Below are positions 44,967 to 54,822 of a stretch of DNA of 64,000 nt, piece after piece. A program made the translations under genes and the position numbers. The notes beneath the pieces were generated by a model that was given only the letters and a program-made list of their open reading frames with translations, did not search any database and was not told where the DNA came from. The DNA comes from Sphingobacterium sp. (GTDB lineage: Bacteria; Bacteroidota; Bacteroidia; Sphingobacteriales; Sphingobacteriaceae). The DNA lies in assembly GCA_031277685.1 (NCBI GenBank), contig JAITLV010000087.1, positions 113,996 to 177,995 on the forward strand. The letters run 5' to 3'. Numbering within the stretch: position 1 is the stretch's first letter; every line of letters begins with the position of its first letter.

Positions 44967-45281
44967 GTGCGCGGTATTTCATTGAACAAATTAGCAGCGT
45001 TTACGCTTTTAATGACCTTTTTAATCGGTCAGTTCATTGTCTATACCCATTCCCATAAGCCCGCAGCATTAAGCATCGTGGACTGCAGTCCTAAAAAACA
45101 CCATGCAGACCATCCTAAATGCTCCATTTGTGATCAAAATTCACATCCACAGCTACTCTTTCATTTTAACCAAAGCGAATTTTCACTTCCAGAACGGGAA
45201 ATCGTATTTGGTCTTTTTGTGCCTGGCGACCAAATGGTCAGGGCTTTACTATCCGGCAATCGCGGTCCCCCCATCTGTTAA
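44967..45281 (+). CDS. Small exported His/Cys-rich protein before a TonB receptor
   Basis: 104 residues from a GTG start, with an N-terminal hydrophobic helix (KLAAFTLLMTFLIGQFIVYT) and a His/Cys-rich middle: THSH, DCSPKKHHADHPKCSICDQNSHP. The pattern suggests metal binding, and I infer a role with the TonB receptor 267 bp downstream. Not assigned to a named family. No terminator was seen between the two genes; the gap (45282-45548) contains an open reading frame of 64 codons that I do not trust. Confidence 0.6.
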   Translation: MRGISLNKLAAFTLLMTFLIGQFIVYTHSHKPAALSIVDCSPKKHHADHPKCSICDQNSHPQLLFHFNQSEFSLPEREIVFGLFVPGDQMVRALLSGNRGPPIC

Positions 45282-45548
45282 ATTTCGTCCAATACACAGC
45301 AACAGTTCATTTTATCTAAACGGCTGTTCGCAATTATGATCACCAGGTATCACTAACCCATGTTTTGGCAAATGCGACCAACGTTTTCATCGCTATTGGA
45401 TTTTCTTCCTATTCAACAATCAAAGCGATTCATCTGATGGATCCTTCGAACCCAATGGCGATTTTCACAACAGATGAAGTTCAGCTTTTAAATTCGATGG
45501 AATCATCGGGATGGTTTCCATCTACTCATGGAATAAAAATATTTACAG

Positions 45549-47846
45549 ATGAAACTTAAAATTAAAGGCGGCATACTTATGCTTGTCTGTTACTTCCTTC
45601 TATTTTCGGCAACCGCCGCCAGCATTTCAGGTAAAGTGACGGACTCAAAAACAAATCAGCCCATCGCTGGCGCTACCATATCTTTGCTTCAACTTCGTTC
45701 GAGCACTTCTTCCGACCAACAGGGGCATTATACCTTTAAATCATTGCCGGCAAGTGGACGTTATCTTGTTGAGGTACGTTTTATTGGTTATCAATCCTTG
45801 ATCAAAACGATAGATCTGACATCCGAGAATGTATCTGTTGATTTTGCATTAACGGAAAGTATTATCGAAACCAATGAGGTCGTCGTCACAGGTACCCTCG
45901 TGACTGCTCAAAGCCGCCGAAACAGCACCTCCGTATCTGTTGTTTCCAAAGATGAATTACAGGGAAATGGTACAAACCTGATCGATGCCCTGGCACGCCA
46001 GGTTCCGGGCTTAAGCCAGATTACGACGGGTCAGGGTATTTCCAAGCCTGTCATTCGCGGCCTTGGCTATAACCGTGTTGTCACCGTAAACGATGGTGTG
46101 AAGCAAATGGGACAGCAATGGGGAGATGAACACGGGATAGAGATCGACCAAAATCAGCCTGACCGCGTAGAGGTTCTGCGCGGAGCTGCTTCGCTGATGT
46201 ATGGATCTGATGCCATCGGTGGGGTCATCAATATTCTTGAGCCGAATGTCCCTACTGCCGGCGAAATAAAAGGGGAACTCCTCTCAAGCTATTCCACCAA
46301 CAATGGCCTGACCAATAACTCCATTATGCTCACAGGAAACGAGAACGGTTTCGTATGGCGTGGACGTGGATCGTATCAAAATGCACATGCCTACAATACC
46401 CCTGCAGGACGCTATATCAATAGCGGATTTAATAACACCAACTTCAGCGGAATGCTGGGCTTAAATAAACAATGGGGATATTCTCACCTCAATTTTTCTT
46501 ACCTTAAGAATAACATTGGTTTTTACGATGCTGAGGTTGGGGATCCATTATATGGTGATTCCAAAAGCAGGAAATTGGATTTCCCCAAACAGGATATCCG
46601 CCACTACAAACTCGCGCTCAACAATAATTTTGTCATCGGTGGCGGGAATTTAAAACTGGATCTGGGGTATCAGAAAAATCAACGCCGGGAACTTGAATCA
46701 GCCGACCCATCGCTCTTTTTCGATTTAAATACATATTCTTTAGATGCTAAATATTACCTAGCTGAACGAAACGGCTGGCAACATGTCGTTGGTATCAGCG
46801 CCAGCCAGGAGCATAGTATCAACAAAGGAACTGAATTTCTGATACCGGCTTATGACCAGATCGAACTGGGGGCTTTTGCCTATACCAAGAAAAGCTGGGG
46901 CGAGAATACATTCAATATGGGGCTACGTTATGACTATGTCAATAGCAAGGGAAAGCAGCTCTTCGTCGAAGATGAGGAACAATTTCCTGGCTTTAAGAAT
47001 AAATTCAGTAATATCAGCGGTGCCTTAGGATATACGCATAGTTTCAGTGAAGATTTCAACTTTAAGGCGAATGCAGGTTCCGCCTTTCGGGCACCTAACC
47101 CGGCAGAACTTGGTTCCAATGGCGTGCACGAAGGTACTTCGCGCTATGAAATTGGCAATGAGAACCTAAAAGCAGAACGCAGTTTCCAAGCGGATGCTAC
47201 CCTTGAATTTGGGCATAGCATCGTCACCGGTAGCATTGGCATTTATGAAAATTATATTCATAATTTTATTTATGCGTCAGCGAAAAAAGGAGATACAAAA
47301 ACTGTCGTTGATGAGGACAATAATGAAAACACCTATGATGTATATCGCTATGGCCAAGTGAATGCCAACCTCTATGGCTTTGAAGGGAGTTTAAACTTCC
47401 ACCCGCTCAACTGGGTACACTTGGATAACACCTTTACGTATACACATGCGCAAAACAATACCTTTGATAGGCCATTGGCATTGATTCCAGCAGGGGTTTT
47501 ACATAATACGCTACGTCTCGAACCTAAAATAAATGGCCTGCATGCTTTTTACTTTTCAGTTGGTTTAGACAATTATTTTAAACAGAATCGCGTGGACGAA
47601 ACCTTTGAAACGGCCGCAGATGCCTATTCTCTTATCAATGCAGGGATAGGTACTACATTCCACTTGGGTAGACAACAGGTCAAAGTATATGCGGCAGCGT
47701 CTAATCTAACCAATAAACGCTATTACGATGCCTTGAGCAGATTACGCCCAGGAAGACTATCTCAGGAAGATCCTACCTATGGAGTATATAATATGGGCAG
47801 GAATGTTACTTTCGGAGTGTACCTGCCGCTCAGTATAAAAAAATAA
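45549..47846 (+). CDS. TonB-dependent receptor, possibly for a metal
   Basis: 765 residues: signal peptide (LKIKGGILMLVCYFLLFSATAAS), carboxypeptidase-regulatory-like domain (ISGKVTDSKTNQPIAGATIS), plug (NLIDALARQVPGLSQITTGQ, SKPVIRGLGYNRVVTVNDG, RVEVLRGAASLMYGSDAIGG) and a barrel ending FGVYLPLSIKK. The QQWGDEHGIEIDQNQPDRVEVLRG stretch is of the ZnuD-like type of receptors. With the His/Cys-rich protein upstream I favour zinc or copper uptake, at low confidence. Confidence 0.9.
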   Translation: MKLKIKGGILMLVCYFLLFSATAASISGKVTDSKTNQPIAGATISLLQLRSSTSSDQQGHYTFKSLPASGRYLVEVRFIGYQSLIKTIDLTSENVSVDFALTESIIETNEVVVTGTLVTAQSRRNSTSVSVVSKDELQGNGTNLIDALARQVPGLSQITTGQGISKPVIRGLGYNRVVTVNDGVKQMGQQWGDEHGIEIDQNQPDRVEVLRGAASLMYGSDAIGGVINILEPNVPTAGEIKGELLSSYSTNNGLTNNSIMLTGNENGFVWRGRGSYQNAHAYNTPAGRYINSGFNNTNFSGMLGLNKQWGYSHLNFSYLKNNIGFYDAEVGDPLYGDSKSRKLDFPKQDIRHYKLALNNNFVIGGGNLKLDLGYQKNQRRELESADPSLFFDLNTYSLDAKYYLAERNGWQHVVGISASQEHSINKGTEFLIPAYDQIELGAFAYTKKSWGENTFNMGLRYDYVNSKGKQLFVEDEEQFPGFKNKFSNISGALGYTHSFSEDFNFKANAGSAFRAPNPAELGSNGVHEGTSRYEIGNENLKAERSFQADATLEFGHSIVTGSIGIYENYIHNFIYASAKKGDTKTVVDEDNNENTYDVYRYGQVNANLYGFEGSLNFHPLNWVHLDNTFTYTHAQNNTFDRPLALIPAGVLHNTLRLEPKINGLHAFYFSVGLDNYFKQNRVDETFETAADAYSLINAGIGTTFHLGRQQVKVYAAASNLTNKRYYDALSRLRPGRLSQEDPTYGVYNMGRNVTFGVYLPLSIKK

Positions 47847-47858
47847 AACTAGATACAT

Positions 47859-47889
47859 AAAAAAGGGATCAACACATGATCCCTTTTTT
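47859..47889. terminator. Bidirectional terminator
   Basis: 13-bp stem AAAAAAGGGATCA with TGATCCCTTTTTT, loop ACACA, between the TonB receptor and the convergent ferritin gene. Confidence 0.85.
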
Positions 47890-47951
47890 ATGCTATTTCA
47901 ACCCTTTATAGGGCTATGTTACCTGAACTTTCTGTTTCTTGGATAGGCCTA

Positions 47952-48509
47952 CTATTTGGGATCATCTGCCGTCGCTTCCCGTGCCAAAGGTACATCGTCA
48001 GGCATGCTTTCCAAGGACGAATCCAATGCAAACAGCGACTCATCTGAAGCACGGTCTCCGCCGGCAATCTTCAATTTATCGATCAGCTCAAGCGCCAGCT
48101 TTTCTTCTTCGATCTGCTCCTTGACAAACCACTGTGAAAAGTTCCATGTTGCCCAATCTTTTTCCTCCATTGATAGGTTGACAATGCGATAAATAGCTTC
48201 TGTATTGTCTACCTCATGCTTAAATACGCGTTGAAAACATTCAGTTAGGGTTTTGGGATCTGATGGCGGTGCTGCAATGGCCTGAATTCGGGGACGACCG
48301 CCCCGCTCCAATATATAGCCCATAATTTTGGTCATATGATTACGTTCCTCCTGCGCATGCCGATATAAAAAGTTGGCAATTCCACCATAGCCCTGATCAT
48401 CTGCCCATATGCCCAATGCGAGGTAAATCTGTGCAGCTTCAGCTTCTTTTGTCATCTGACTGATTAAAATATCCTGCATTGCCGCTGACAATCGATTCGT
48501 TTCCATATA
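47952..48509 (-). CDS. Bacterial non-heme ferritin
   Basis: 185 residues from the Met giving METNRLSAAMQD; a longer in-frame ORF upstream is not supported. Four-helix ferritin with ferroxidase ligands in the usual places: TKEAEAAQIYLAL, HAQEERNHMTKIMGYI (the EExxH pattern), and VKEQIEEEKLALELI. Oxidises and stores iron in the cytosol. The C-terminal tail (DESLFALDSSLESMPDDVP) is longer and more acidic than in classical FtnA. Confidence 0.92.
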   Translation of the reverse strand, partial: YMETNRLSAAMQDILISQMTKEAEAAQIYLALGIWADDQGYGGIANFLYRHAQEERNHMTKIMGYILERGGRPRIQAIAAPPSDPKTLTECFQRVFKHEVDNTEAIYRIVNLSMEEKDWATWNFSQWFVKEQIEEEKLALELIDKLKIAGGDRASDESLFALDSSLESMPDDVPLAREATADDPK

Positions 48510-48650
48510 TAAATTCTTGTTGATTCGATAAAAGAACAGTGTTGCCAGGCATTTCGTTTGCAAATTTGTCAAAGATAGTGCATAGCCCTGCCGGGTGCAG
48601 GTTGTGACATTGGCATGGCATCAAAGATGGGAGCAGCATACAACAGAAGT

Positions 48651-48697
48651 CGCACAAAAAAAAGGGAAACCCGATTGAGTTTCCCTTTTTTTGTGCG
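48651..48697 (-). terminator. Terminator of the TPR gene
   Basis: Stem CGCAC-A(8)-GGGAAAC with GTTTCCC-T(7)-GTGCG, one bulge, 8-nt loop, just after the TPR gene stop on the minus strand. Confidence 0.75.
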
Positions 48698-48712
48698 ATA
48701 TAGTGCAGCTGA

Positions 48713-49363
48713 CTATTTCAAGTTGTCTCTATATACTTTTGCTTTTTTGACTTCTGTTTGAATATCTTTTTTGGAAGAGTCAAAGCTCAATACTTTTTCA
48801 TAATCCTTGATCGCATTATTATAAGCATCAGTCGCCATTGCTTTGTTGTAATTAGGTGTACCAGCTGTACCGATCAAAATACCCAAATCACGGTTTGCGA
48901 TTGCTCTATTTTGATAGAATTTTGAGTCAGTAGGTGTAATTTCGATTGCTTTTGAATAATCTTCAATCGCTACACGCAATAATTGCTCTTTGTTTGCCGC
49001 AGACGCTTTGTTTGCTTGAACAGCTAGTGTATTGTTCGCTTTTGCTTTGAAGTACAATGCATTTGCATTTTTAGGACTCAAGGCAACAACCTTTCCGAAG
49101 GTTTCAGCGGACTTTTTATAATCACCATTTTGAAATTGCGAGTAACCCAACATATACAAGACATCTGGATCTTTGCCTTCCTGTGGAAGCGCCTTTGTCA
49201 AGTATGACTCTGCATTTTTGAAGTCACCGTCCAAAAGAGCTTTTTGCCCCATTCTCACATTGGCATTGCTATGCTCAGCTTGTTTTTGTTGTGCATTGGC
49301 ACCAAGTGCAACCAATGCAAAAACTCCTGTGAACAAACCTAATTTAAGTGATTTTAAGTTCAT
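48713..49363 (-). CDS. TPR-repeat exported protein
   Basis: 216 residues with signal peptide (SLKLGLFTGVFALVALGANAQ) and at least three tetratricopeptide repeats (NAESYLTKALPQEGKDPDVL, KKSAETFGKVVALSPKNANA, AIEDYSKAIEITPTDSKFYQ). Periplasmic scaffold protein of unknown partner. Divergent from lon. Confidence 0.85.
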   Translation of the reverse strand: MNLKSLKLGLFTGVFALVALGANAQQKQAEHSNANVRMGQKALLDGDFKNAESYLTKALPQEGKDPDVLYMLGYSQFQNGDYKKSAETFGKVVALSPKNANALYFKAKANNTLAVQANKASAANKEQLLRVAIEDYSKAIEITPTDSKFYQNRAIANRDLGILIGTAGTPNYNKAMATDAYNNAIKDYEKVLSFDSSKKDIQTEVKKAKVYRDNLK

Positions 49364-49576
49364 ATCTAAATAGTTACGTTTTTTTCAATATACCTTACCA
49401 TGATCAATATCGATCGTTTATTACCCTACGAAAAAATAGCCGTATTGCTTCACCTCTCGCAAGAATCTGCCATCGTTTATTCTTTCACATTCCAATATTA
49501 CAATTATTATGCCTATTTATCCAACAAATGGCAGATAAATTTTATTTAACCTGCCTTTTTTTCATATTCTAGAAAA

Positions 49577-49584
49577 TAGATTTG
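49577..49584 (+). promoter_or_regulatory. -7 element upstream of lon
   Basis: TAGATTTG, a TAnnTTTG box; the -33 region is T-rich without a clear TTG. Predicted start near 49591 gives a leader of about 120 nt. The remainder of 49364-49576 is AT-rich without recognisable features. Confidence 0.35.
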
Positions 49585-49709
49585 TAATTTTGCTACCTTT
49601 TAGCAATTGGCACTACCCTTGCATTATAGGGGAAATACTATTTGAAGTTCAAAATTTGAACGTCTGCCGACAACTTGTCAGCGACTGCCAAATACACAAA
49701 ATAAACACT

Positions 49710-52187
49710 ATGAGCAAATTCGAAACTTTTGATTTCAGTCAGGCTATTCCAATCGTTACGGAAGATACAGAATTCTTCCCCTTATTGACACAGCAGGATG
49801 AAGACGATATGGCAAATGCTGAAATTCCAGAAGCACTATCTATTTTGCCTTTACGCAATACCGTATTATTTCCCGGTGTTGTCATTCCGATCACTGTAGG
49901 ACGGGATAAATCCATCAAATTGGTAAAAGAGGCCTATAAAGGCAGCAAAACAATTGGTGTGGTTTCCCAAAAGGATATGACCGTAGAGGATCCTGGATTT
50001 GAAGAACTGAATAAAGTGGGTACTGTTGCCCATATTATCAAAGTACTTCAAATGCCCGATGGAAACACCACGGTAATCATCCAAGGAAAACAGCGTTTCA
50101 ACTTGGTGGAAATCGTCGAAACCGAGCCTTATCTCAAGGCGCGCGTTGAAAAATTCAACGAGGCAAAACCCAAAATGACCAAACATTTCAAGGCGACAAT
50201 TTCTACCTTGAAAGAAATGGCATTACAGATTATCCAACTGTCACCAAATTTGCCAAGTGAAGCCGGTATAGCCATCAAAAATATTGAAAGCCCTTCTTTC
50301 CTGATCAACTTTATTTCGTCCAACATCAATGTCGAAATGGTCAGAAAACAGGAGTTACTTCAGATTCCAAAGGTCGAAAACCGTGCAAAACTTTTATTGG
50401 AATTGTTGACCACAGAGATCCAGATGCTGGAACTGAAACATCAGATCCAAAATAAGGTGCGTGTTGACCTGGATAAGCAGCAACGGGATTATTTCTTAAA
50501 TCAGCAACTGAAAACAATTCAGGAAGAACTTGGTGGAAATACACCTGACCTCGAACTGGAAGAGCTCAAAAAACGTGGTAAAACAAAAAAATGGGGCCTT
50601 GATGTTGAAAAACATTTTAATAAGGAACTCGAAAAACTATCGCGTATCAATCCCGCAGCAGCAGACTATTCTGTTCAGTTAAATTATTTGGAACTGCTGT
50701 TGGATCTTCCTTGGAACGAAACGACCAAAGATAACTTTGATTTAAATAAAGCACAAAAAGTACTGGACAAAGACCATTATGGATTAGAAAAGGTCAAAAA
50801 ACGTATCATTGAATACCTCGCGGTATTGAAATTAAAAAATGATATGAAAGCCCCTATTCTTTGTCTGGTAGGCCCTCCGGGGGTTGGTAAAACTTCATTG
50901 GGCAGGTCTATCGCCAAAGCTTTGGGTCGTAAATATACACGTATGGCCTTGGGCGGTGTGCGTGATGAAGCCGAAATCAGAGGTCACCGCAAAACATATA
51001 TCGGTGCCATGCCGGGACGTATCATCCAATCATTGAAAAAAGCGGGTGCTGCCAATCCGGTCTTTATCCTTGATGAGATCGATAAAATGAGCGCAGATTT
51101 TAAAGGAGACCCTTCTTCTGCCTTATTGGAGGTATTGGATCCAGAACAAAACACACATTTCTACGATCATTACGTGGAAATGGAGTTTGACCTTTCGAAG
51201 GTCATGTTTATTGCAACGGCCAATTCCTTAAGTTCCATTCAGCCGGCTTTATTGGATCGTATGGAAATCATCGAGGTCAATGGCTATACCATTGAGGAGA
51301 AGATTGAAATCGCAAAAAAACACTTACTTCCCAAACAACGTGAAATGCACGGTATGGCTGCCAAAGATGTTGCGTTAAAAGGTAAAATCATCGAGAAAAT
51401 TATCGAAGACTATACCCGCGAATCTGGTGTACGTGGACTGGAAAAGAAAATCGGTTCTATTGTCCGGGGTATTGCAACACGTATTGTCATGGAAAAAGAT
51501 TACAACCCAAGTATCAATGACCAGGATGTGGTGGATATCCTTGGCGCGCCGATCTTTGATAAAGATATTTATGAAAACAATAATGTCGCCGGGGTGGTGA
51601 CAGGCTTAGCCTGGACATCAGTAGGTGGCGATATATTATTTATTGAATCCTCTTTGAGTCCTGGTAAAGGCCGCTTGAGCTTGACAGGTAATCTTGGCGA
51701 TGTCATGAAGGAATCTGCTTCAATCGCCCTAGCTTATTTAAAAGCACATGCTGCCAATTTTGGCATTGATTATCGCGTGTTTGACCACTGGGACATCCAT
51801 ATCCACGTTCCTGCAGGTGCTATCCCTAAAGATGGCCCATCAGCCGGAGTGACGATGTTAACTGCACTCACATCGCTATTTACCCAGCATAAGGTGAAAG
51901 AGAAATTAGCGATGACAGGCGAAATTACACTGCGTGGAAAAGTACTTCCTGTAGGTGGTATCAAAGAAAAGATCCTTGCAGCCAAACGTGCAAACATCAA
52001 AGATATTATCCTTTGCAAATCCAATGAGAAAGATATCCTCGAAATCAAAGAAGACTATATTAAAGATATGCAGTTCCATTATGTGACCGAAATGTCGCAG
52101 GTAATCAAACTCGCACTCCTACAAGAAAAAGTCGATGGTGCCCTGGATCTATCTTTAGGAATAGAAAACACAAAGAAAGAGGCTTAA
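49710..52187 (+). CDS. lon: ATP-dependent Lon protease
   Basis: 825 residues from the ATG giving MSKFETFDFSQ; upstream in-frame codons lack a good start. Order: LON substrate-binding N-domain (LSILPLRNTVLFPGVVIPIT), helical middle, AAA+ module with Walker A GPPGVGKTS (near residue 388) and Walker B VFILDEIDKM, and a protease domain with catalytic Ser711 in KDGPSAGVTM and Lys in GGIKEKILAAKRAN. Degrades misfolded and regulatory proteins in the cytosol. The unusual spacer is the N-terminal acidic 30-residue leader before the LON domain. Confidence 0.97.
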   Translation: MSKFETFDFSQAIPIVTEDTEFFPLLTQQDEDDMANAEIPEALSILPLRNTVLFPGVVIPITVGRDKSIKLVKEAYKGSKTIGVVSQKDMTVEDPGFEELNKVGTVAHIIKVLQMPDGNTTVIIQGKQRFNLVEIVETEPYLKARVEKFNEAKPKMTKHFKATISTLKEMALQIIQLSPNLPSEAGIAIKNIESPSFLINFISSNINVEMVRKQELLQIPKVENRAKLLLELLTTEIQMLELKHQIQNKVRVDLDKQQRDYFLNQQLKTIQEELGGNTPDLELEELKKRGKTKKWGLDVEKHFNKELEKLSRINPAAADYSVQLNYLELLLDLPWNETTKDNFDLNKAQKVLDKDHYGLEKVKKRIIEYLAVLKLKNDMKAPILCLVGPPGVGKTSLGRSIAKALGRKYTRMALGGVRDEAEIRGHRKTYIGAMPGRIIQSLKKAGAANPVFILDEIDKMSADFKGDPSSALLEVLDPEQNTHFYDHYVEMEFDLSKVMFIATANSLSSIQPALLDRMEIIEVNGYTIEEKIEIAKKHLLPKQREMHGMAAKDVALKGKIIEKIIEDYTRESGVRGLEKKIGSIVRGIATRIVMEKDYNPSINDQDVVDILGAPIFDKDIYENNNVAGVVTGLAWTSVGGDILFIESSLSPGKGRLSLTGNLGDVMKESASIALAYLKAHAANFGIDYRVFDHWDIHIHVPAGAIPKDGPSAGVTMLTALTSLFTQHKVKEKLAMTGEITLRGKVLPVGGIKEKILAAKRANIKDIILCKSNEKDILEIKEDYIKDMQFHYVTEMSQVIKLALLQEKVDGALDLSLGIENTKKEA

Positions 52188-52220
52188 GTCACACCGAGGT
52201 ATAGCTAAAACTATCATAAA

Positions 52221-52255
52221 AACAGGGGCGTCCGCAATAAGTGGACGCCCCTGTT
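52221..52255. terminator. Bidirectional terminator
   Basis: 13-bp GC-rich stem (AACAGGGGCGTCC with GGACGCCCCTGTT), 9-nt loop, T-run after it; between lon and the convergent symporter gene. Confidence 0.88.
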
Positions 52256-52309
52256 TTATTTATATGATAGGACATACAGGCTCAGCCGTCGGCCTGCCCC
52301 CCTTCACTA

Positions 52310-53563
52310 TTAACCAAGCTTTTCATGCAGCACTTCCTCATCCAGGCTATTTTCATATTTTGAGATCACCAGCGTTGCAGCCGAATTACCGATCAGATTG
52401 GTGATAGCTCTCGCCTCACTCATAAAACGGTCGACACCAAAGACCAGAGCAACCGACTCAACTGGTACGTGCCCTACAACAGGGAGTGTTGCTGCCAAGG
52501 TCACAAAACCACTTCCGGTCACTCCCGCTGCTCCTTTTGAGGTCAGTAACAGGACTAATAGCAGTGTTATTTCCTGCTCCAGGCTCAAATGCATGTTCAG
52601 TGCCTGTGAAATAAATACCGCAGCCATCGTCAGATAAATACTCGTCCCATCCAGGTTAAAGGAGTAACCAGTCGGAATCACCAGACCGACCACAGATTTC
52701 GCACAGCCTGCATCTTCCATTTTCTGCATAATACTTGGCAGCGCAGATTCCGAAGAGGAGGTTCCCAATACGATTAAAATCTCGCCTTTGATATACTTCA
52801 GAAATTTAAAGATATTAACCTTGACATAAAAGTGCAATACCGCACCGATCACAATAACGATAAAGATAATGCAGGTCAGGTAAAAGCCCAGCATCAGCAT
52901 GCCCAGCTTGGTCAGTGCCTTAATCCCAAAAGCACCTATCGTAAAGCCCATCGCTCCCATGGCCCCTATAGGTGCCAGATACATCACCATCTTAATAATG
53001 GAAAAGAGGATTTTTAAAAAGGATTGTAGGACATTGAGCACAGGCTCCGAAGCTTTTTTGCCGATCTTGGTCATCCCGATCCCAAAGAGCACCGCAAAAA
53101 CCAGTACCTGTAGCATATTATCCGAAGCAACGGAAGCAATCACGTTCTCCGGAATAATATCCATAATAAAATCCATGAACGTATGGGGTTTCTTGGACTC
53201 CGCAATATAGTGCGATACCGAAGAGATATCCAGCGTCGCCGGATCAGCATTCATGCCGGTACCGGGCTGAAGCAGATTGACAAAGATCAGCCCAATGATC
53301 AGGGCAATTGTTGTCATGATCTCAAAATAGATAATCGACGTAAGCCCGATCTTTCCGACTTTCTTCACATCCTGCATCCCGGCAATACCGATCACGATTG
53401 AACTGAAGATCAATGGCGCAATTACCATCTTGATCAGCTTGATAAAGGCATCTCCCAGTGGCTTTAACTTGACCGCAAATTCCGGAAAAAAGGCACCGCA
53501 AAAAATACCGACCAATATACCGACGATCACCTGAAAATAGAGACTTTTAAAAATATGCTTCAT
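52310..53563 (-). CDS. Dicarboxylate/amino-acid:cation symporter (DAACS, GltP/DctA-like)
   Basis: 417 residues with eight membrane helices and two re-entrant loops. Family motifs: FIKLIKMVIAPLIFSSIV, the serine-rich hairpin (GTSSSESALPSIM) and SFNLDGTSIYLTMAAVFISQ, and a C-terminal GVDRFMSEARAITNLIGN. Takes up glutamate, aspartate or C4-dicarboxylates with Na+ or H+; which one cannot be told. Confidence 0.94.
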   Translation of the reverse strand: MKHIFKSLYFQVIVGILVGIFCGAFFPEFAVKLKPLGDAFIKLIKMVIAPLIFSSIVIGIAGMQDVKKVGKIGLTSIIYFEIMTTIALIIGLIFVNLLQPGTGMNADPATLDISSVSHYIAESKKPHTFMDFIMDIIPENVIASVASDNMLQVLVFAVLFGIGMTKIGKKASEPVLNVLQSFLKILFSIIKMVMYLAPIGAMGAMGFTIGAFGIKALTKLGMLMLGFYLTCIIFIVIVIGAVLHFYVKVNIFKFLKYIKGEILIVLGTSSSESALPSIMQKMEDAGCAKSVVGLVIPTGYSFNLDGTSIYLTMAAVFISQALNMHLSLEQEITLLLVLLLTSKGAAGVTGSGFVTLAATLPVVGHVPVESVALVFGVDRFMSEARAITNLIGNSAATLVISKYENSLDEEVLHEKLG

Positions 53564-53574
53564 TGTCTTAAGTC

Positions 53575-54630
53575 TTAACGATTAACGGCAATTCCCTCTG
53601 CCTTCAACATGGTCTTAAATTTGGGATTCCGGATGTATTTATTAAAATCGTGGCTCTTCATACCTGTAAAATCAGTATACTTCATCATCGGATAGTGTTT
53701 CACCAATTCATTGCAGACATCTGCTTTATATCCCAAATCGGTAGCTTTCAATTTGTTGGACAGAAAACCAACAAATTTCTTTAACATCACATCGGTATTG
53801 TTGATCGTGATATGGATCTTCTTAACCTGTTTGCTTAGGGTACAGAAAGAATCGGTACCGGTTGTTAAATCCTTGATCTTAAAGTCATCCAGGCCTATCG
53901 CTGGTGCCAGCATAATACAGGTTATGTCATTACCATTCTCCGCAAGCTTTTTTGCCGCATCCACATCCACATTATGATTCTCAAGTGTACCTTTGGCAAA
54001 ACTTTCGCTAAACGTAGCACTGCTTAAAGCACTCAATACAACCGAAGCTCCACGACTATGTGAAATCAGAATAATCTTTTTATTACTGATGCTGTTCAAG
54101 AGATTGCGCAAGCCAAATTCACCAGCCATCTGACTAAATGAGGTCGCCGAAAACCAGACTTTGGCCCCGCCAAATGGGTTGGTCGTATGGAGGCCATCCC
54201 AATAAAACTTAACGACCTCATCTTTATTGGGATTGAGCTTTAATAGTTTGCGCATATACTCGTAGCTCTCATTCACTTCGTCGGATGGTGCATTGAAACC
54301 ATGCACGAATATAAAAACACGATCTTTGGCTTTCACCTTACTGCCTACAGCCAACATACGTGTCTTTTCAAAACCTTTGAGCTGACTTTCCATGCCTTTC
54401 TCTGTTGCTATTTTCATCAGTGAATAGGCATTGACATCACCGCTTTTAGGTGGTTCACCATAGGTCTTGCGCCAATTGTCCGGATAAAAGTTGCCATTTT
54501 GATCCACAAATGAATTGACGATGTTCGGTTTATCAAATGAATTGGGATAAGGCCCCTTCGGAACATTGTGTGTTATCCCGCAGGAAACCATAAAAAAAAG
54601 AAGAAAAAGATAGAAAAATTGTCCTCTCAT
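53575..54630 (-). CDS. Alpha/beta-hydrolase-fold lipoprotein (DUF900-like)
   Basis: 351 residues with a lipoprotein signal (LFLLFFMVSC, Cys17). The hydrolase core has VFIFVHGFNAPSDEV (oxyanion region), a YEYMRKLL helix, and the nucleophile elbow ISHSRGA with the catalytic Ser; a His is expected near the C-terminus. Substrate unknown. The stop is 11 bp from the symporter start on the same strand. Confidence 0.8.
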   Translation of the reverse strand: MRGQFFYLFLLFFMVSCGITHNVPKGPYPNSFDKPNIVNSFVDQNGNFYPDNWRKTYGEPPKSGDVNAYSLMKIATEKGMESQLKGFEKTRMLAVGSKVKAKDRVFIFVHGFNAPSDEVNESYEYMRKLLKLNPNKDEVVKFYWDGLHTTNPFGGAKVWFSATSFSQMAGEFGLRNLLNSISNKKIILISHSRGASVVLSALSSATFSESFAKGTLENHNVDVDAAKKLAENGNDITCIMLAPAIGLDDFKIKDLTTGTDSFCTLSKQVKKIHITINNTDVMLKKFVGFLSNKLKATDLGYKADVCNELVKHYPMMKYTDFTGMKSHDFNKYIRNPKFKTMLKAEGIAVNR

Positions 54631-54779
54631 GGAGCTGTCTATTTACGCTGTTAAAACCAACATTTTATTCTGGCAAAGGTTGATCGAATCACAAAAGTAT
54701 ATATTGGCAAAATACAGCGTATGTTATTGGAGCTGTATACTTGTTATTTTAATCAATTCGCTTTACGAATATATAAAAA

Positions 54780-54803
54780 AAGGGATGCATAAATGCATCC
54801 CTT
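54780..54803 (-). terminator. Terminator of the purF-like gene
   Basis: 11-bp stem AAGGGATGCAT with ATGCATCCCTT around a very short loop, followed on the minus strand by seven T. Lies 20 bp after the purF-like stop. Confidence 0.75.
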
Positions 54804-54822
54804 CATCTGATATTTTTTATAC

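Noticed and set aside
45365..45559. Small open reading frame before the TonB receptor
   Set aside because: No family resemblance, unusual composition, overlaps the receptor start; may be chance.
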